Assembly: GCA_036926305.1 (NCBI GenBank)
Contig: JAXCHB010000005.1
Location: 1,259,001-1,323,000, forward strand
Reading direction: 5' to 3'
DNA length: 64,000 nt
Origin: Uropetala carovei
Lineage: Eukaryota; Arthropoda; Insecta; Odonata; Petaluridae
Position 1 is the first letter of the stretch; every line of letters begins with the position of its first letter. Under the pieces are notes generated by a model, which had not been told where the DNA came from, did no database searches, and saw nothing but the letters and a program-made list of their open reading frames with translations. The position numbers were made by a program, and so were the translations under genes. Shown here one piece after another: positions 30,261 through 44,204 of this stretch.

Positions 30261-32341
30261 TATGGAGAACCAAGTTTAACCATGAATAATCACGGACCTG
30301 TTTACGGGCAGACTACCTATGATGATGATACTTCTGAAATTCAACGTAACTGCGTGAAATTTATTTAAGTGCTCGTCGTGAACACGGTCAAGGGAGCTGG
30401 ATGGGCAGGCGAGACGGTTGAAGTGGTTTAAAGGGGAAAAAAGGACCGAGGGAGTTTGACGCTTACGATAAAGGGATTGATCCGCCAAGGAAGGTATTAA
30501 CCGAGAGAAAACGACATGAGAGGACGCTCCCTCGATGACATAGGGCAGATATAGAAGATAGGTTTTGGAGTTTGGCAAAAATGAGACCTCGACCGAAAGA
30601 ACGCTCCGTTTAAAAGGAAGGACACAGGGATATCCGAAAAAAATTTAAGATTCTGCGCCAATGAATTCTAATGAGCGTAAGTTGGGGGGGGATTATTTTT
30701 TCATGACCTTGCTTGTAGTCTGTTTTTTTTAGAGAACAAATATGCCATGGACGGCAAAACCCCCGTAAAAAGCAGCAATGTGGAATAAAATGCAATGGAG
30801 AAGAAGGCAAGCTGATACAGTGGTCGAAAGTAAGGCAAGAGTTATTTATTGGCACACGATCAGGACCGCTATGCACCAGAAATTCTGCCGAAAAAATCTA
30901 TTTAAAGAGGGTTCACCGGCGGTGTTATAATATAAATCACAAACAGCACTAGAAAGGAAGTCTGAAAGCTCTGCTTTATTACCCCATATCGAGGAAGATG
31001 AATCGATATAATTTACATAACGATATCGCATGTGCTTGTAGTGAAATCGAATCGTTTTGTCATCCATAATGTGCGCTTACGCACACGCACAGTAGCTGAT
31101 AAGTCATTTAATGGAAACGTGACATGGTTACATTCATTACACTCTATAGGCAGTAGCTCACAGGAATATACGAAATGTAAGGCTAAAATAAAGACTGAAA
31201 TATCTAACTATTCGAACCCACCAAAAATATATATTTATTTCAAACGGATACGATACAACAATATAAATTTAGATTTGAATTTCAAAATTTTACGACGGAA
31301 AAAATTCACGACAAAAGCCGTTCATCAAAACAATATATTACGCAGAACAATGGGGTGAAAGAGAAATGCATTAAATTACGTAGATATTCCATTATTTATC
31401 CATCACTAGAAATGGCTCCAATTGGGATGTAAAATAAAAGGTTAATACTCACGTTGGCATAATATGTCTAGGTGTTGTTCACAAGTAAAACTTTTCGAGC
31501 TTACCTGCAATATAGAAAAGAAAGTATTTCATTAAATATTCAATCTATACCATACACATAATACTATACTTATATAATATTTATATAATATTTTTATAGA
31601 GGTTAGCTATTTTTTAATACAAGAGCAGCTACTACAGGCCACGTGAAAGTGGTAAATTCTACATCCTGGTTGTTCTATATATAAATTAAAGCGAAACAGT
31701 TTGGTATACTAAACGCTTCAAATTTTAAAAAATAACTCAAAGGTAATCTATATTACAATGAAGTGGAAATGCGTGATATTATTGTATATTATTGGAACCA
31801 ATTCCGATAAACTTTACGCATAATCGATCAAAGGTTAGTTCGTGCAGGAATAAACAGGTATGTGCTAACGTCTGAAATTTGAAAAAAAGCGCTCAGTAAG
31901 TGTTCGTTGCGCGCCTGTCAGAGTATACGGAAGAGAAATTAGTAGATTAATTAAATTTCCCTCCCCGCTGTGTCGATCGATAATATTAACGAGGATAAGT
32001 GTAGCTTGATATAAAATAAAACTTTTCAGATCATTTTTCTCCAACGTAACAAGCTAGCGGTAGAGACGTTTATAAACTAATAAAATATAATTTCCTTAAA
32101 GTACTTGCAAATGAAAACAAATTAGTTCGCATTTACCCTTCTGTCAAGGTTAAATGCGTGGATCGCTTGATAGAGCCTAAAGATGATATTGCACTTGCAT
32201 GTTTTAATACTGCCGTTATTAACGGCACAATAAATCTTCTCGGCGATGAAGAGGCATAATCAGGTATATCAGTTTATGATGTAAGACAAAACACCTCCGA
32301 GTTGTTTAATTTCAAAACAGTTTCAACATAGATGCATACAT
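30261..32341. other. no supported feature
   Basis: Open frames of 73-108 codons on both strands, none with a recognised domain. AT-rich from about 31100. Confidence 0.4.
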
Positions 32342-32685
32342 GAATAGCGACTTATTCTTCCACCCATATATTAAGTACACCATTTCGTTTTATTTATTTT
32401 TGTCAACATATTTAAATGAAAATGGCTTCCACGAACATCCGGGTCGGAAATGAAAATGAGTAAGGACTGCGGCGTCCCACTCAATGCGGTTCGTTGGAGA
32501 GAAATATATACACGAATAGCGACTCATTCTTCCACCCATATATTAAGTACATCATTTCGTTTTATTTATTTTTGTCAACATATTTATATAAAAATGACTT
32601 CCACGAACATCCGGGTCGGAAATGAAAATGAGTAAGGATTGCGGCCTCCCGCTCAATGCGGCTCGTTGGAGAGAAATATATAGTG
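32342..32685. repeat. 172-bp tandem duplication
   Basis: Unit 1 (32342-32513) and unit 2 (32514-32685) both start GAATAGCGAC and share CCACCCATATATTAAGTACA, CGAACATCCGGGTCGGAAAT and GTTGGAGAGAAATATATA. They differ at about ten positions by eye, so the duplication is not very recent. Confidence 0.9.
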
Positions 32686-35600
32686 TGCTCGAAGGGTGGA
32701 ACCTTCCGAGAGGAAAACCCCCAAAAAAAAAAGCAATCCATTGTGAGGACAACGGCCCACCTCGCGAACTTTTCCCGGAACAGAACTAAAAGCGAGCAGA
32801 AAAAAAAAGGAGAAGCGCAAACGTTGACGCAAGAGGGTGGCCCACGAGGTACAAAAACGAAAGTGTAAACGGAGAATAGGAGACTCAAACATTCGATATC
32901 GCCTCCCCCGGACGGCGTCTTCGGTAAACCTTTTCAGGAGAGGTAAAAAAAGCACGCTGTCGGATATACTTTCCCTAGTCAACTGAAATAGAATATGGAA
33001 CAGTGATCCAATATCGGGAATAAAATGAGAGTTTTAAGTACGGTTCAAAAAGAGAGAAGGATAGAGGGTGAAAAACATTATTCTAACAACCAGCTAGGAT
33101 TTTAATGCATAAAAACACATTACAGCTGTTTTACTAAACATTTCACAATTGCACTATACTCATTATTAACATGAAAAAGTCACCATAAGGTAGAATATAT
33201 TTTGCATATCTTTTACGCGTCTCAGGATATTGCGACCAAAATCATTGTCTACTTGCTTCGAAACTCTGGATATTTAATGATAAGTTTCTCCTTGCGGAGA
33301 GAAGTTCAACTCCAATAGCACGCTAGCTTCGATGCTGTCTAGGATTTATAAACCATATTCCAAATTTCAATTTAATCAATTTAAGTAACTAACAAAAATG
33401 CTATTCCTTCCACTCATAACGTAAGCAAAGATAATCTTCAAAAATTACAAAAAGCGTTATTTAAAAAGCAATTTAGTAATATTTCTTTGCTTTGAGGCAG
33501 TGTTACACTGATACAAGCGGATCACAGAGCATTTAACATGTTCAATACCTCTCGGTAGGTTTATAGGCTGTACCAACCTGCTGACTCAGCGGTATGTTAG
33601 GGAATATATAGTTGAGGGAGTTTCCCGTTGTCTTCCTCGACAGTATATTTATCATAACACCATCACCTGCACAGTGCATTTAGTTTCAAATTAAGTACTT
33701 TAACAGAGCCATAACAGCAATTTACTGGCTTCTTCCTAGCCTATTAAGCCTCCACTAAAATTACAATAAAAAATTCAAAGAAATTCTATGGGATATACAC
33801 TATGTAGAAGTAATCCTGGGGGTATCTAATAGATGATAATAGGATAAACTAAAATATTACAATTAATCATTACTTTTTAATTAGTTTAACCTATAGAAAA
33901 TCTTACGATAAAACTAAAGACGTCGAAAGAGGAGGAATAAGCTGCTATCAGTATATTTTCTTTAGTTTCCGACGAAACGCATTCATCGTACTACGGTTGC
34001 AACATTTACAGGATTTGGGTCGGAGCTTCGAGGAAGATTGAGGAATCTCAGAAATTCCTTGTTCTCAAAAAGTATTAATGCAAGTCTAGAGATTTTTTGG
34101 AGCATTCCGGCGCAGATGGGCTAAGGATACACTCACTCACAAAGAAGCTTTTTTTCGGAAGTTGGTTAAGCTGATGAGAAACATCTGAACGATTATTGAA
34201 CAAATCAATTGTACCTTGGGGAAATTACGAAAATAACCTATTAATTTATTTGAAGAAATTAAAATTGCAAGAGAATAAAAATATCATAGGTTTTTAACCA
34301 CGATTTTGGGTTTACGTTAAGATATAATAAATAACAACAGCGACGTAAGTATTTACCACAGATCCGAATAAAAAACTACGATTTCGCCGTTTGAAATTCT
34401 TCAAGCGGAGAACTAAGTTCGACTAGATCCTGCACTTATCCGCATGAGTATCCGGATTCAAGAAATTTAAGGTTAAGACGACCACACCTTTTCAGTTTTA
34501 TTTTGTGAACAGCAAACAATGGCGCCAGAGGGGGCGTCTATAACACGATCCCGGAAGATAGCACCATTGCCAACTCCTCAAAACTTCACGAGGAGAATTT
34601 AAGCTCTTGTAAAAACGAAATGGTAGCAGAACTATTTCGACCAGTCTTGGAACAAGGGTCGCCTTTCCATAACTCAAACTTAAAGGTTCGGACAAAGACC
34701 TCTCAGGAGAATAATATCGTTGTTGTCCCCGCTATGCTTTCTATTTATCATCTGAAAGCAGAGGAAATTTATCGGTAAAAGCAAGCCTCGTTGTTCCATT
34801 CCATTAAATAATAAGTCAATGTACTTCTGTTTTTGTTTCGCAACGTATAATGAATCAATTTTATTGAACACAGCAGCAAATTTAATATATCTGCGTATCA
34901 TCCTGAAAGTCATTCTGATACGGTATAGAATGAGAAATGTTACGACTTTAAATCGAATAAATTACTTGTTCGAATAATATTGTTATCCGGGATAATATAT
35001 TTTAAAATTGGCTTTTTCTAAATAGTTTATCGGTGTTACAGTATCGAGGGTAAAATCACTCGAAAAGAAAAAATATATTAATTGTGTAGTTTCATAATAT
35101 GACGTTAACTGAAAAGATGTGTCAAATTTTTATGGGCAATATCGAACAAATTTTGTTTGTCTGTGGAAGGCTCAAAAGCATCTCACTCCACTCAATACAG
35201 ACTCAATAATAACAAAATAATTCCCCTTTCGTCAGTATTTGAGCCCGTTCTCTCATACCAAATCACTTAAGTGTTGGGATCAAAATTTAAAAAAGCAAAA
35301 TAAGTCGTGAAGAAAATAATAAAAACATGAAATTATTAATACAGTAGAAAACCTGCCGTGGGAAAGAGAAAACGTTTATTTTATGGAAAATGTAGGAGCT
35401 TTTTAAAATAAAATTTCGCCGTTTTACCGGACTCTTCCGCAAATTTTATTTAGTCTGAAGTACGTCGTTGAAATCTTAAAGACCTCAGGCTTGATATAGA
35501 CAAAACACTTAAAACGAAAAGAACATCCATACACGTCACAGATAGGGGAGAATGAGGCGTAAAAAAGTAATGCCCCCTCTCAGAGACAGGACCACCGGGT

Positions 35601-35799
35601 GAAAGTATCGAAGAGGGAAGAGAGAGAGGGGGGAGGCTTAACTCATTCCCTCGCACACCAACGGCCACAACAACCCTTCCACCTCCAGTTCAAGAAGTAT
35701 GGAGACAGGACGTAGCCTTCCAAGTCTCCGCTTTTAAGTGGTTTCCAAGAAAACTGCTTAACCCTTCTAGCTATACAGTCTGCTACTTTCATACTCTAA
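32686..35799. other. no supported feature
   Basis: Overlapping frames on both strands at 32653-32982 reflect a locally GC-richer stretch. No domain. A GGCGCCAGAGGGGGCG string at 34521-34536 is discussed as a finding. Confidence 0.4.
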
Positions 35800-36545
35800 A
35801 CTCGGCTCCCCATTTTCTCTCTTTCGCTCTTCCCTTTCTTGGCTGCTTCTTCCTACCCCATTTCCCATCGTTCTCCTTTTACTATCTCATGACTCTCCAC
35901 CTCTCTCTTCATCCATTACGCCCGCCTCCTCCTCTTCTCCCCTCCTCCCCCTCTCTCCCCCCTCCCTCCCTCCCCCCTCCCCTCACGTACAACTCTCCAG
36001 ATCCCAGTGCCACCTGGCGGTCCGCATGTGCTTCATACTTTTCTGGATAGTTCCTTTCGTAAAATATCTCCTGGTAGGTTATCGCTCCTCTCCCTACCTC
36101 ACACTCTCTCGTCTTACCCTCTCAAAGTCACACCATCTCTCTCTCTCTCCATCCCATCCTCCATTTCCTATTCTCCTTCTCTCTTCTCTTATCTTGTAGG
36201 TTATTATACTTTCTCACCCCCTCCCTCCTTTTAACCCAAGCTTCCCTCACTATTTCTCGTCCTACTCCATCACACTTACCATCTCTCCATCACCATCTAA
36301 CCTTTCCCTCTCTTCTACTCTTCCGGCATGCCGAACTATTTCATCTTAGGTAGGTTATTGCTCCTCCCTCACTTCACTCCTCCTCTCTCTACAACTCTCA
36401 CCATCTCTCCTTCCCTCTATCCATGTCTACCACTCTCTACCTCTTTCCCTCCCCGGTTCTCTTCGGCCACCCTCTTTCTCCCACCCCTCCATCTCTTTCA
36501 TCCTCCATCTCTAAGGTCTCTCTCTCTCTCTCTGGTCGTACAGTT
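35800..36545. repeat. long polypyrimidine tract
   Basis: About 750 bases of C/T-rich plus strand. The phrase TAGGTTAT recurs near 36077, 36196 and 36350, each followed by more pyrimidine. This suggests a decayed longer-period repeat. Plus-strand frames here are S/P/L-rich low complexity. Confidence 0.75.
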
Positions 36546-39500
36546 TTACGTGTTACGTACCGTGCACTTTTCGGTCGAATGACTTTAACGTTTAAGGCCA
36601 GAGAAAGAAACGTTTACCGCCGCCGACCTTCTCTTTTCCCCCTGTATAGCAGGTAATCTGAGATCAAACGAGCGGAACCCTCGAGTTGGTCATAAATGGA
36701 AAAAGTAGGTTTTCTTTACCACGAGAGCACCGTGTACGATATGGAGCAAAAATAAAAATAAACCGAATCTAAAAGTCGATTTTGTTTTTATATATATTAT
36801 ACATATTGGGAGGGAAATCAGTTCCTTTTTTTCCATATGCAATCTCGCCTCGTGCTCCAGAGCGATAACCAATAAAAATCATCCATACCGTATACCCGCG
36901 GCCAATGCCGACAGAGCATCTTTTTACCCTTCTCTGGATAAAAGCCATCGCTCGTCCAACGTGGAACCCATAAATAGGATTTCATATATTCGTCAGGGTC
37001 AAATAAAATTTCGCGAACGCTGCAACACGTGACCTAGAAATTGTCTCCTACAGGAAAAAAAAAACGCACCTCCTGGCATATTTATAGTGCCTCGAAAGTC
37101 TGTAGAGCGTAAAATGGCACGTGGGTGGAGTTAAAAACCTCAGCGAAATATAACGAAGTATTTGCGACGAAAAACAGAGCTTATGCAAGCATAATTCACA
37201 TATAATTTTTCGTATTTCTTTTTAGCAGAGTTACTACTTCAAGCTTAAATGTTTTTCCGCATTTGATATATTCGTCTCGAGTGACGTTTCTAAGCATAAA
37301 AATACAGGCAATTGTCAATTGGACGATACAACGCGAAATCTGAAAACCGCGGTAAAAAGAAGGCGTAAACGAGGAAAAATCCCAAGAAGGAGGATTTTAT
37401 GTGGTCATATTAACACAAGAAGTTAAACCGTAAGAGAGAATTTTATTAGGGATATCGGGGGCGTTGACTACCTTTACATTTCCCCGTTAAAGGGAAACAT
37501 TTTCAATTGCACGCCATGATTACGTAAATGTAGATTGACTACGGCTTACATGAAATAGAAGACATGTGAGAAAGATTAATTTTTAAGAGAAAATTAAAAT
37601 GAAATTGAATAAATGAATAGGTGACAATTTTTCGCTCATAACAATACTGCATTAATTAATAGTTCACACTAAGACTATGGCGCGTTTATAAAGGAAATAA
37701 ATCATACTTCGTAAGCTAATAATTCTAAAAACACTAGTTTTCTAAACAAGTCTTACATTTAAAGTTTAATTCGCTCCTCTTCAGCGAAAACTAAGACTTG
37801 GATATGTACTATGAGATTTGAAGTTTTCGGGAACATTCCCGTAAATTTAGGAAAATTCGTTTGTCTGGTAATATTTAAAGAGTTTTTATGCATGCATCTA
37901 CTGCTTTCATTATCATGGAAATTTATGAAGTTTGCTTCGATCAAGATTGCCAAGAAGCCAAATTACGGTCAAGGAACTACCATCTGCGTTAAAACTCCCA
38001 ACATTAGAATGATAAATAATAAAAATATACAAATGACGACTGGATTAACAACTAAAAGCCGCTCATAATTTCTTCTGTTTTATAGCCGAAGGACTTTTCT
38101 TTATCTTCTACAAGAGAAAAAACGAGGAGTTGGTAAGCGAAGATAAATAAAAAAAAAACGTAAGTTCTCTCCACTCCATTCCTCGTGAGAGTGAGGAAAA
38201 AAGACCGAGTTGATTCAATCATGCAACGGGGATGCATATTGCGGCAAATGCCATTTTTTATGGGATCCGAGGGAGATATCACACGTAGAAGTACTAGACT
38301 GAGAAATAAGGCGATAGAGTGCCACCAAAAGCATGGGATACAGGGAAAAGCATATAAGGAAAGGCGCTTAAGAAGAGGCGGAATCAAACAAAAAACCGAG
38401 CCTGAGGTTGAAATACAAGTAGAGAGAAATTGAAAAATTAAGAAAGCATTCAATATATGCGCATATATGTATACTTACGCATTTCGAATTCTTTTATGTC
38501 CCGAGCTACCAAGGCGTTAAGTGAAAAAATATTTTTTAAAGTAACAAGGAGAGCTCGTGCATGATGCATGAAGGGTCGAATAACTGTAATAAGATGCAGC
38601 GCATTAAGCCGTTTGGGTCTAGAAAAGGGCCATAAATACATGCGGAGAAAAATCAGATGGCACTCTGTAGCATGAAAAGAGCCAAAAGGGTAAAAGTAAC
38701 AACAATAACAACAATTCCTAACAATTACAAGTGATTTATAATTCCGTAGAAAAATATATCTAGCCACGATTTTTTTTAAAATGTCAACCAAAGCAGCAAT
38801 GAATCGAGACTACGTCAGTGAGAAAAGAGATGAGAAATTCGCTGACGTAATTTCAAATATATTTGTCCATAAGATATGTTCTTATTCTTATTTATTTCGA
38901 TTCGAAACTGAAGTTTATTCCTCCACACAATTCAACGAAAAGGTGAAGATGTTTTATCGAAATTGAAATACAGTTCTAGAGAGTAAGGTAAGCGTATTGA
39001 ATGTTAGGGTGTTGCCGCGTAGAAATCCGATAAACGAACTCGTGCATTCCTGGGTTGGAAAAAAGATCTCCTAAAACTGAAATGGTTAATTTTTTTACCC
39101 AGTTATCCTGTTCACCATCTGAAAATATCGATAGGACACATTAGATTAAGAGAAACACGGAAGTAGTTCACAGGAAAATCGGTTGCACTGTACTCAAAAT
39201 GTGCAGAAAGAAAACAAGGTAAAATTGCTTCGGTAAGAGAAGAAGAAAATAACGTCGGATATCTACAAAACTATAGAATGAAAAGCACAAGAAAAGGCCT
39301 TGAGATATTAAGGCGAAATAAGTTCATTTCGACCAGACCGTAAATCTGAAGGAAGGTACGATAAAATAACGTACAATTTCCCGATGAATCAGGGAAACAT
39401 ATTAGAAGAGCTGAATAAATAATGAAAAAATAAAGGGAATCGGCGATTGGACGAATTTTACGCATTAAAGCAATGGAATGGAGAATTTATGGAGACTTAA

Positions 39501-40659
39501 AAGTGGTTTGAGACTTTTGGGGATTAAAGCAGACCTGCGAATAAAAATATATTAACCACGATAGGCATAGGAAGAAGTTAAATTTTATGGATTTAAAAAG
39601 ACTTTTCTGACGATATTTATATCTCAACTTTCTGTTAGTTCATCGATAAAGGAGCACCCTAAAAGAAAGTTTTTTTTAACGGATTTAGAATGTGAATTAT
39701 GGGTTACACGACCAACCGCTACCTCCTTTAAGCAAAGATATTTGAGGCGAGAAAAAATATACATTCCTCCAATACCAAATCCCCCCATTTTAGTCTCTAA
39801 GCTCGTTGTGAAAGAAAAATCTTAAATAGCAATATTTATCTCATCTACGTCCACGAGAACTCGCCTAAGTGCATGCTTATTAAAAAGCTTAATTTCCTTA
39901 ATTTGATTCCCTCCTGTGCAAAAGACAAAGCCCTGAAGATTTTTTCAGCGGAATCCTCTAATGATTTTCCTTTAAAAAGCACTTTCTTGCACAGATTTAA
40001 GCATCATCACCCCATTTTTTAAATTGACCCTAAATAAATTCACGTGTCAGCTGACTCTGTGGAACGTATGCTGTTAATAAAAGAAACTTCTTGTTAAAAA
40101 TTTTAAGTGGTTAATTGATCCTTGATCATTTAAATCGAACATCTAAAAGACTTTTCTGAGAATTCTGCATAAAGAAATTACAAATAAAACCACGAATTCT
40201 TATTTGCATAAGAATTAGGTAATATCAGCGTATTTCCTATTACGATAAAATTCGATGTTAATAAAATTCCTTTACTGACGAACGAGATTTTTGAATAACA
40301 GAAAATGTTTTAAAGATTCAACATCGTCTTCCACCACTTTAAACTACTATTAAACGGTAAATTTAATTTTCTGCGTAAAACCCAGAGCTATAGCTTACCT
40401 GCGACATTTATACTTCAGGGAAAAAATAATCGATTTATTCGCAGTATTTTCCCAAAAGTATGTTTAAGCTTTTTTTTACGAGGACACTTTAATTCTAACG
40501 CCTGTAAAACAATAAAAATAATTCCAATCCCTATGTTCATTTTATTTGAAAACGCAATCCACTAAACCGAGAGAAAACCAAGCGGCAATTCCGCGACCGA
40601 CCAGGCGGACGCCGAATGCTTCATCGCCTTTAACGCACAAAACCCACTGACACCCAAAG
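36546..40659. other. no supported feature
   Basis: Scanned in full. Open frames up to 133 codons (38052-38453 minus, 38450-38791 minus) show no domain and overlap frames on the other strand. I see no transposon ends. Confidence 0.4.
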
Positions 40660-41260
40660 AGGGTGAAGGGAGGAGGAGGAGGGAGAGGGGAAGGGGGAGT
40701 TATCGCAAGTGACCGGCGAGACCGGATTCGCGATTGCCCCCTCCCTCTCTCCACCTCTATCCTCCCCACCGCCGAAAGGGGAACGAGAGAACCGCCGCAA
40801 AACCCATCGTCAGAGCTGCGTTTAGAATGCTCGAATAGAATTCAATCGCTTCGCCGGATTCCGCTTGCACACAAAAACCGGTGGCGGAGAGGAGTTGAGG
40901 TGAAGGGGGAGGGGGAGATTTTTATCCAATTAAGAACGCCTCCAGCATTGTCACCGCCGCATCTCTATCTCGACCTCCTTTACCTCCCTCCGCCTCTCTC
41001 CATCCAACATATTCCTCCATGTCTCTCCCATTACTCTCCTATTATTCGGTTCTCTCCTGCCGTCATTTTTCCATCTATCCCTTTCTCTTTCTCCCCGCTT
41101 ATAAACTCAATTCACCCTTTCACCTCTCCCTCTTTCGCTCCTTATCTGTCCTCCCGTATATTTCCCTCCTAGCTCATAATGTAACAACTTGTCTCTCTCA
41201 TCTGCCAAGAAGAGAGAGGGGGGGGGGGGAGGGCGAGAGAGAGGAGGGAATATCAAAGGA
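40660..41260. repeat. purine then pyrimidine asymmetric tract
   Basis: A G/A run at 40660-40700, mixed GC-richer sequence, then a C/T-rich stretch at about 40925-41165, then a G-rich GAGAGAGG(G)n patch at 41208-41250. A 169-codon open frame (40663-41172) spans it. Its translation is first G/R-rich, then P/S/L-rich, as the base composition dictates. It has no domain, so I do not call a gene. Confidence 0.6.
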
Positions 41261-41540
41261 AGTTACGACGACACCCTGGACGGCCCCAAAAGACTCCAAA
41301 TTGGATCAATTCACGTCCATATCGCCTGTCACACACACAAACGCTGGGACGCACAAATAAGAGAACGCTCTCCTCTATAAGGTTTTATTTTAAGACGATT
41401 TTTGGAGCTAAAATAGTACTACCCCATCTACCAAGGGACTAGAGTATTATATTTTGTTTTAATATTACAACGTAAAATTTTTTCTCAAGTAGAACGTCTA
41501 CAATTCATCGGATATTGAAGCTACTGTAAAGTACATATAT

Positions 41541-41692
41541 AAATATTAAAATATATTATGTATTCGATGTTATTTTTTTCGAATCCCATATCAACTTCTA
41601 GCAAAAACAACAAGTATACAAATATTAAAATATATTATGTATTCGATGTTATTTTTTTCGAATCCCATATCAAATTCTAGCAAAAACAAAAA
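41541..41692. repeat. 79-bp tandem duplication
   Basis: Units start at 41541 and 41620 with AAATATTAAAATATATTATG. Both contain TATTCGATGTTATTTTTTTC and CTAGCAAAAACAA. Near-identical over the shared part. Confidence 0.9.
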
Positions 41693-42889
41693 AACAACCG
41701 TTAATGTTTAATTATGAAATAATATGATAATTTAAGTAAACTTAATATCATACAGAAAAACGATTTTTCTCGCATAGTCGTGTAACAGTTGGTAAAAGCT
41801 TACGCGTATTTCGGCTACAAAACAGCCGTCTTTAGTGGTGATTCGCCGACAATATCAATTTTTAAGCATCCATCGGTGAATCAACATCAATGGAGGCTGC
41901 GTTGTACTAGGATATTCAACTCTTTTCATAATATTGTTATGTATATTGAAGAGGCACTTTCTCATTTGATTTCAGCAGTAAAGTGAGCTCTATATTTCTT
42001 TCATGAATCGAATAGTATGCGACAATTTTTAAAGTTAAAATATGCAAATCAGAATGTAACTCAAATCCTATGTTTCAAGTATGCCTTATAATTGCATCAT
42101 TCTGTTCTTAAAAAATTTGAAATTTTCGAAAAAGATAAAAGAAATTATTGTATTCTAAAGCCTATTTAAATTAAAATCGAATACTGAGTGTTGCTATGAT
42201 TTAGCGAATTCGTATTAAAATGTATAGCATAATTCAAATGTTTACTTTTATAGCTTTCACTAACATTTTAGATAGATATTATAAATCTACAAACAATCCT
42301 TTCTGCCCCTCAGAACGAAGCTTTTGAAAAATGAGACGAGGACCTCGAAACGGTATGGAAGGCTCCTAATGTAAACCTTCGCATATTATCCATATTGGCA
42401 CCAAATGGATTGCATCGGATGCCATTGAAGCGGATTTTTGAAGAGTAAATTGAAGCCCTATGGATTTAAAAAAAGTTAAATATAGAAAAAAAACTCGAAA
42501 CAGAATGCGCCGAGGCAATTCAATCCTTTCGAATTATGCAAAAACAAAAAAAAACAGATCCACTCCAAGTAAGCGAAGGAATGTAATATCAGCAGTCTGT
42601 TTCATGAAACGAGCGGCCTAAAACAAAAAAAGACATTCACTCTCGAATTTAATTAAGTTCGTTTTGATGGCTTTTCATTAAAACCCCGTGACAGTCAAAG
42701 CACGAATGCCCTTAAATTCTTTACAAAAATTTACCGGTATTAGGCGCATTTTGCCATTGCCGATTCATTACAGTTACGACGGCTCATTGAAAAAGGGAAA
42801 CGGTAACGAAAGGAATATAAGGTTAACAATAAAAAAAACCCAAACAACGGAGGTTACGATAATCGCTACAAGAACATTTGGAGATATTA
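41693..42889. other. no supported feature
   Basis: AT-rich. Frames at 41789-41986 and 42688-42894 have no domain. Confidence 0.4.
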
Positions 42890-43698
42890 TCTAATATATA
42901 AAATTGACTTCGTCGTCGTCGTCAGTGGAAAATCGGAACTCTGTAATGCTATTTTTAACAAACTTTCCGAGTAACTAGAAGATTGACATTTGGTAGGAAT
43001 GTTCGGTTTTTAAAGTAGAAGCCATTTATGAAAGAAAAATTTCCAAAATCGACCCGGGTTCCATTCTCGAGAACGATTTCCATTCCTCATAAGATAACAT
43101 GGAAAAATCGATATTTCGACCTGCAACCTTATTTTATTTTGCTTATTAAAATTCACACATTTGACCTACGATTTTCGGACTTGGACCGTATTAAAGAAAA
43201 TAAATGCAGTTTCTTATTCTTATCGTCTTTTATCGCTTTCGAATCTAAATCTTTCGAATTTAACGTTTTAATATCATATTTTGACAAAATTTAGCGTTTT
43301 TAACGTGAAGTTGCCTTTCCAACCGATTACATTGTTAAACTCGAAATCCTATTACTCTCACGTTTGCTCACGTTCTCTCCGGACCTCCACGGACCCTCCC
43401 GGCCCAATTCATAGGTATCAGAAATATCTCAGAATTAGTTTTTACTTTCTCCAATATACGTGGTATTGAGAAAGTGTTGTTTTCATGAAAAAATTCGAAA
43501 TCGAGATTTCAACGGAAATACACGTTTACAAGCAAGCTTTGAAATAAATATAAAAAGATATTTTTCTAATTTATAATGCCTTCATCCCTTGGTAAAAAAT
43601 GCGCGAAAAGAGAAATGATCGTATTACCGTATAATACATAATTTTATTCGCTAAAGACGTCTGGCATAACCCGGGCATCGCCGGGTACTTTCAGCTAG
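42890..43698 (+). mobile_element. complete non-autonomous Helitron
   Basis: The element starts TCTAATATATAAAATTG after an A (42889). It ends with a perfect 5-bp GC hairpin (CCCGG, loop GCATCG, CCGGG; 43670-43685), nine bases, then CTAG (43695-43698) and a T (43699). 5' TC, 3' hairpin + CTAG and insertion between A and T are the defining features of Helitrons, which leave no target duplication. At 809 bp it has no Rep/helicase frame and would depend on an autonomous partner. The (CGT)n run at 42909-42922 is internal. Open frames inside (43028-43294, 43281-43469) have no domain. Confidence 0.9.
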
Positions 43699-43699
43699 T

Positions 43700-44204
43700 C
43701 GAATTATAAAATCAATACAACGCACGTCAAATTCGACGAGTCAACAGGGCTGCAATTAAGTGATGGACGTTATATATAAGGGCCGCATTAAGATTATAGT
43801 TATTTAATGAGGGCCAGAGATTGAAAAATAGACTACTTAGAATATTGGAGGTCTGTTTTTCCATTAACAAAATAATTTTGAAAACGCGTAATATTGTGCC
43901 TGAATAACATCGAAAAAAATCTTAATAAAATTTCGAACGGTTTAGATAATACAGAAATTCGCATTCAGGCTGCAGCAAGGCACAAAAAAGGGGCACCAGT
44001 TTGATATGATTGTCTAAAAACGTTAAAATGAAAATTTACTATATTTGGTTTAGGGAAAGTTATTCTTCGTCATATATTTTCACTCCACCATCTCTCGATC
44101 ATATGCATACCGCATTAGGGGAGTTGAAATCCGCTCGAGTGACCCATCACCTCAAACGAACTACTGGGAATGAGCAGAAAAGTTAAATATTATTTTTATG
44201 GCAT
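43700..44204. other. no complete element; possible solo hAT end
   Basis: CAGGGCTGCAATTAAG at 43746 followed by GGGCCGCATTAAGATTA resembles a hAT left end. No inverted partner or duplication was found. Confidence 0.35.

Noticed and set aside
40663..41172. 169-codon plus-strand open frame, the second longest in the window
   Set aside because: It spans purine- then pyrimidine-rich low-complexity DNA. The translation changes character with the base composition and has no domain.
43746..43800. CAGGGCTGCAATTAAG, resembling a hAT left end
   Set aside because: No right end or 8-bp duplication found within several kilobases.
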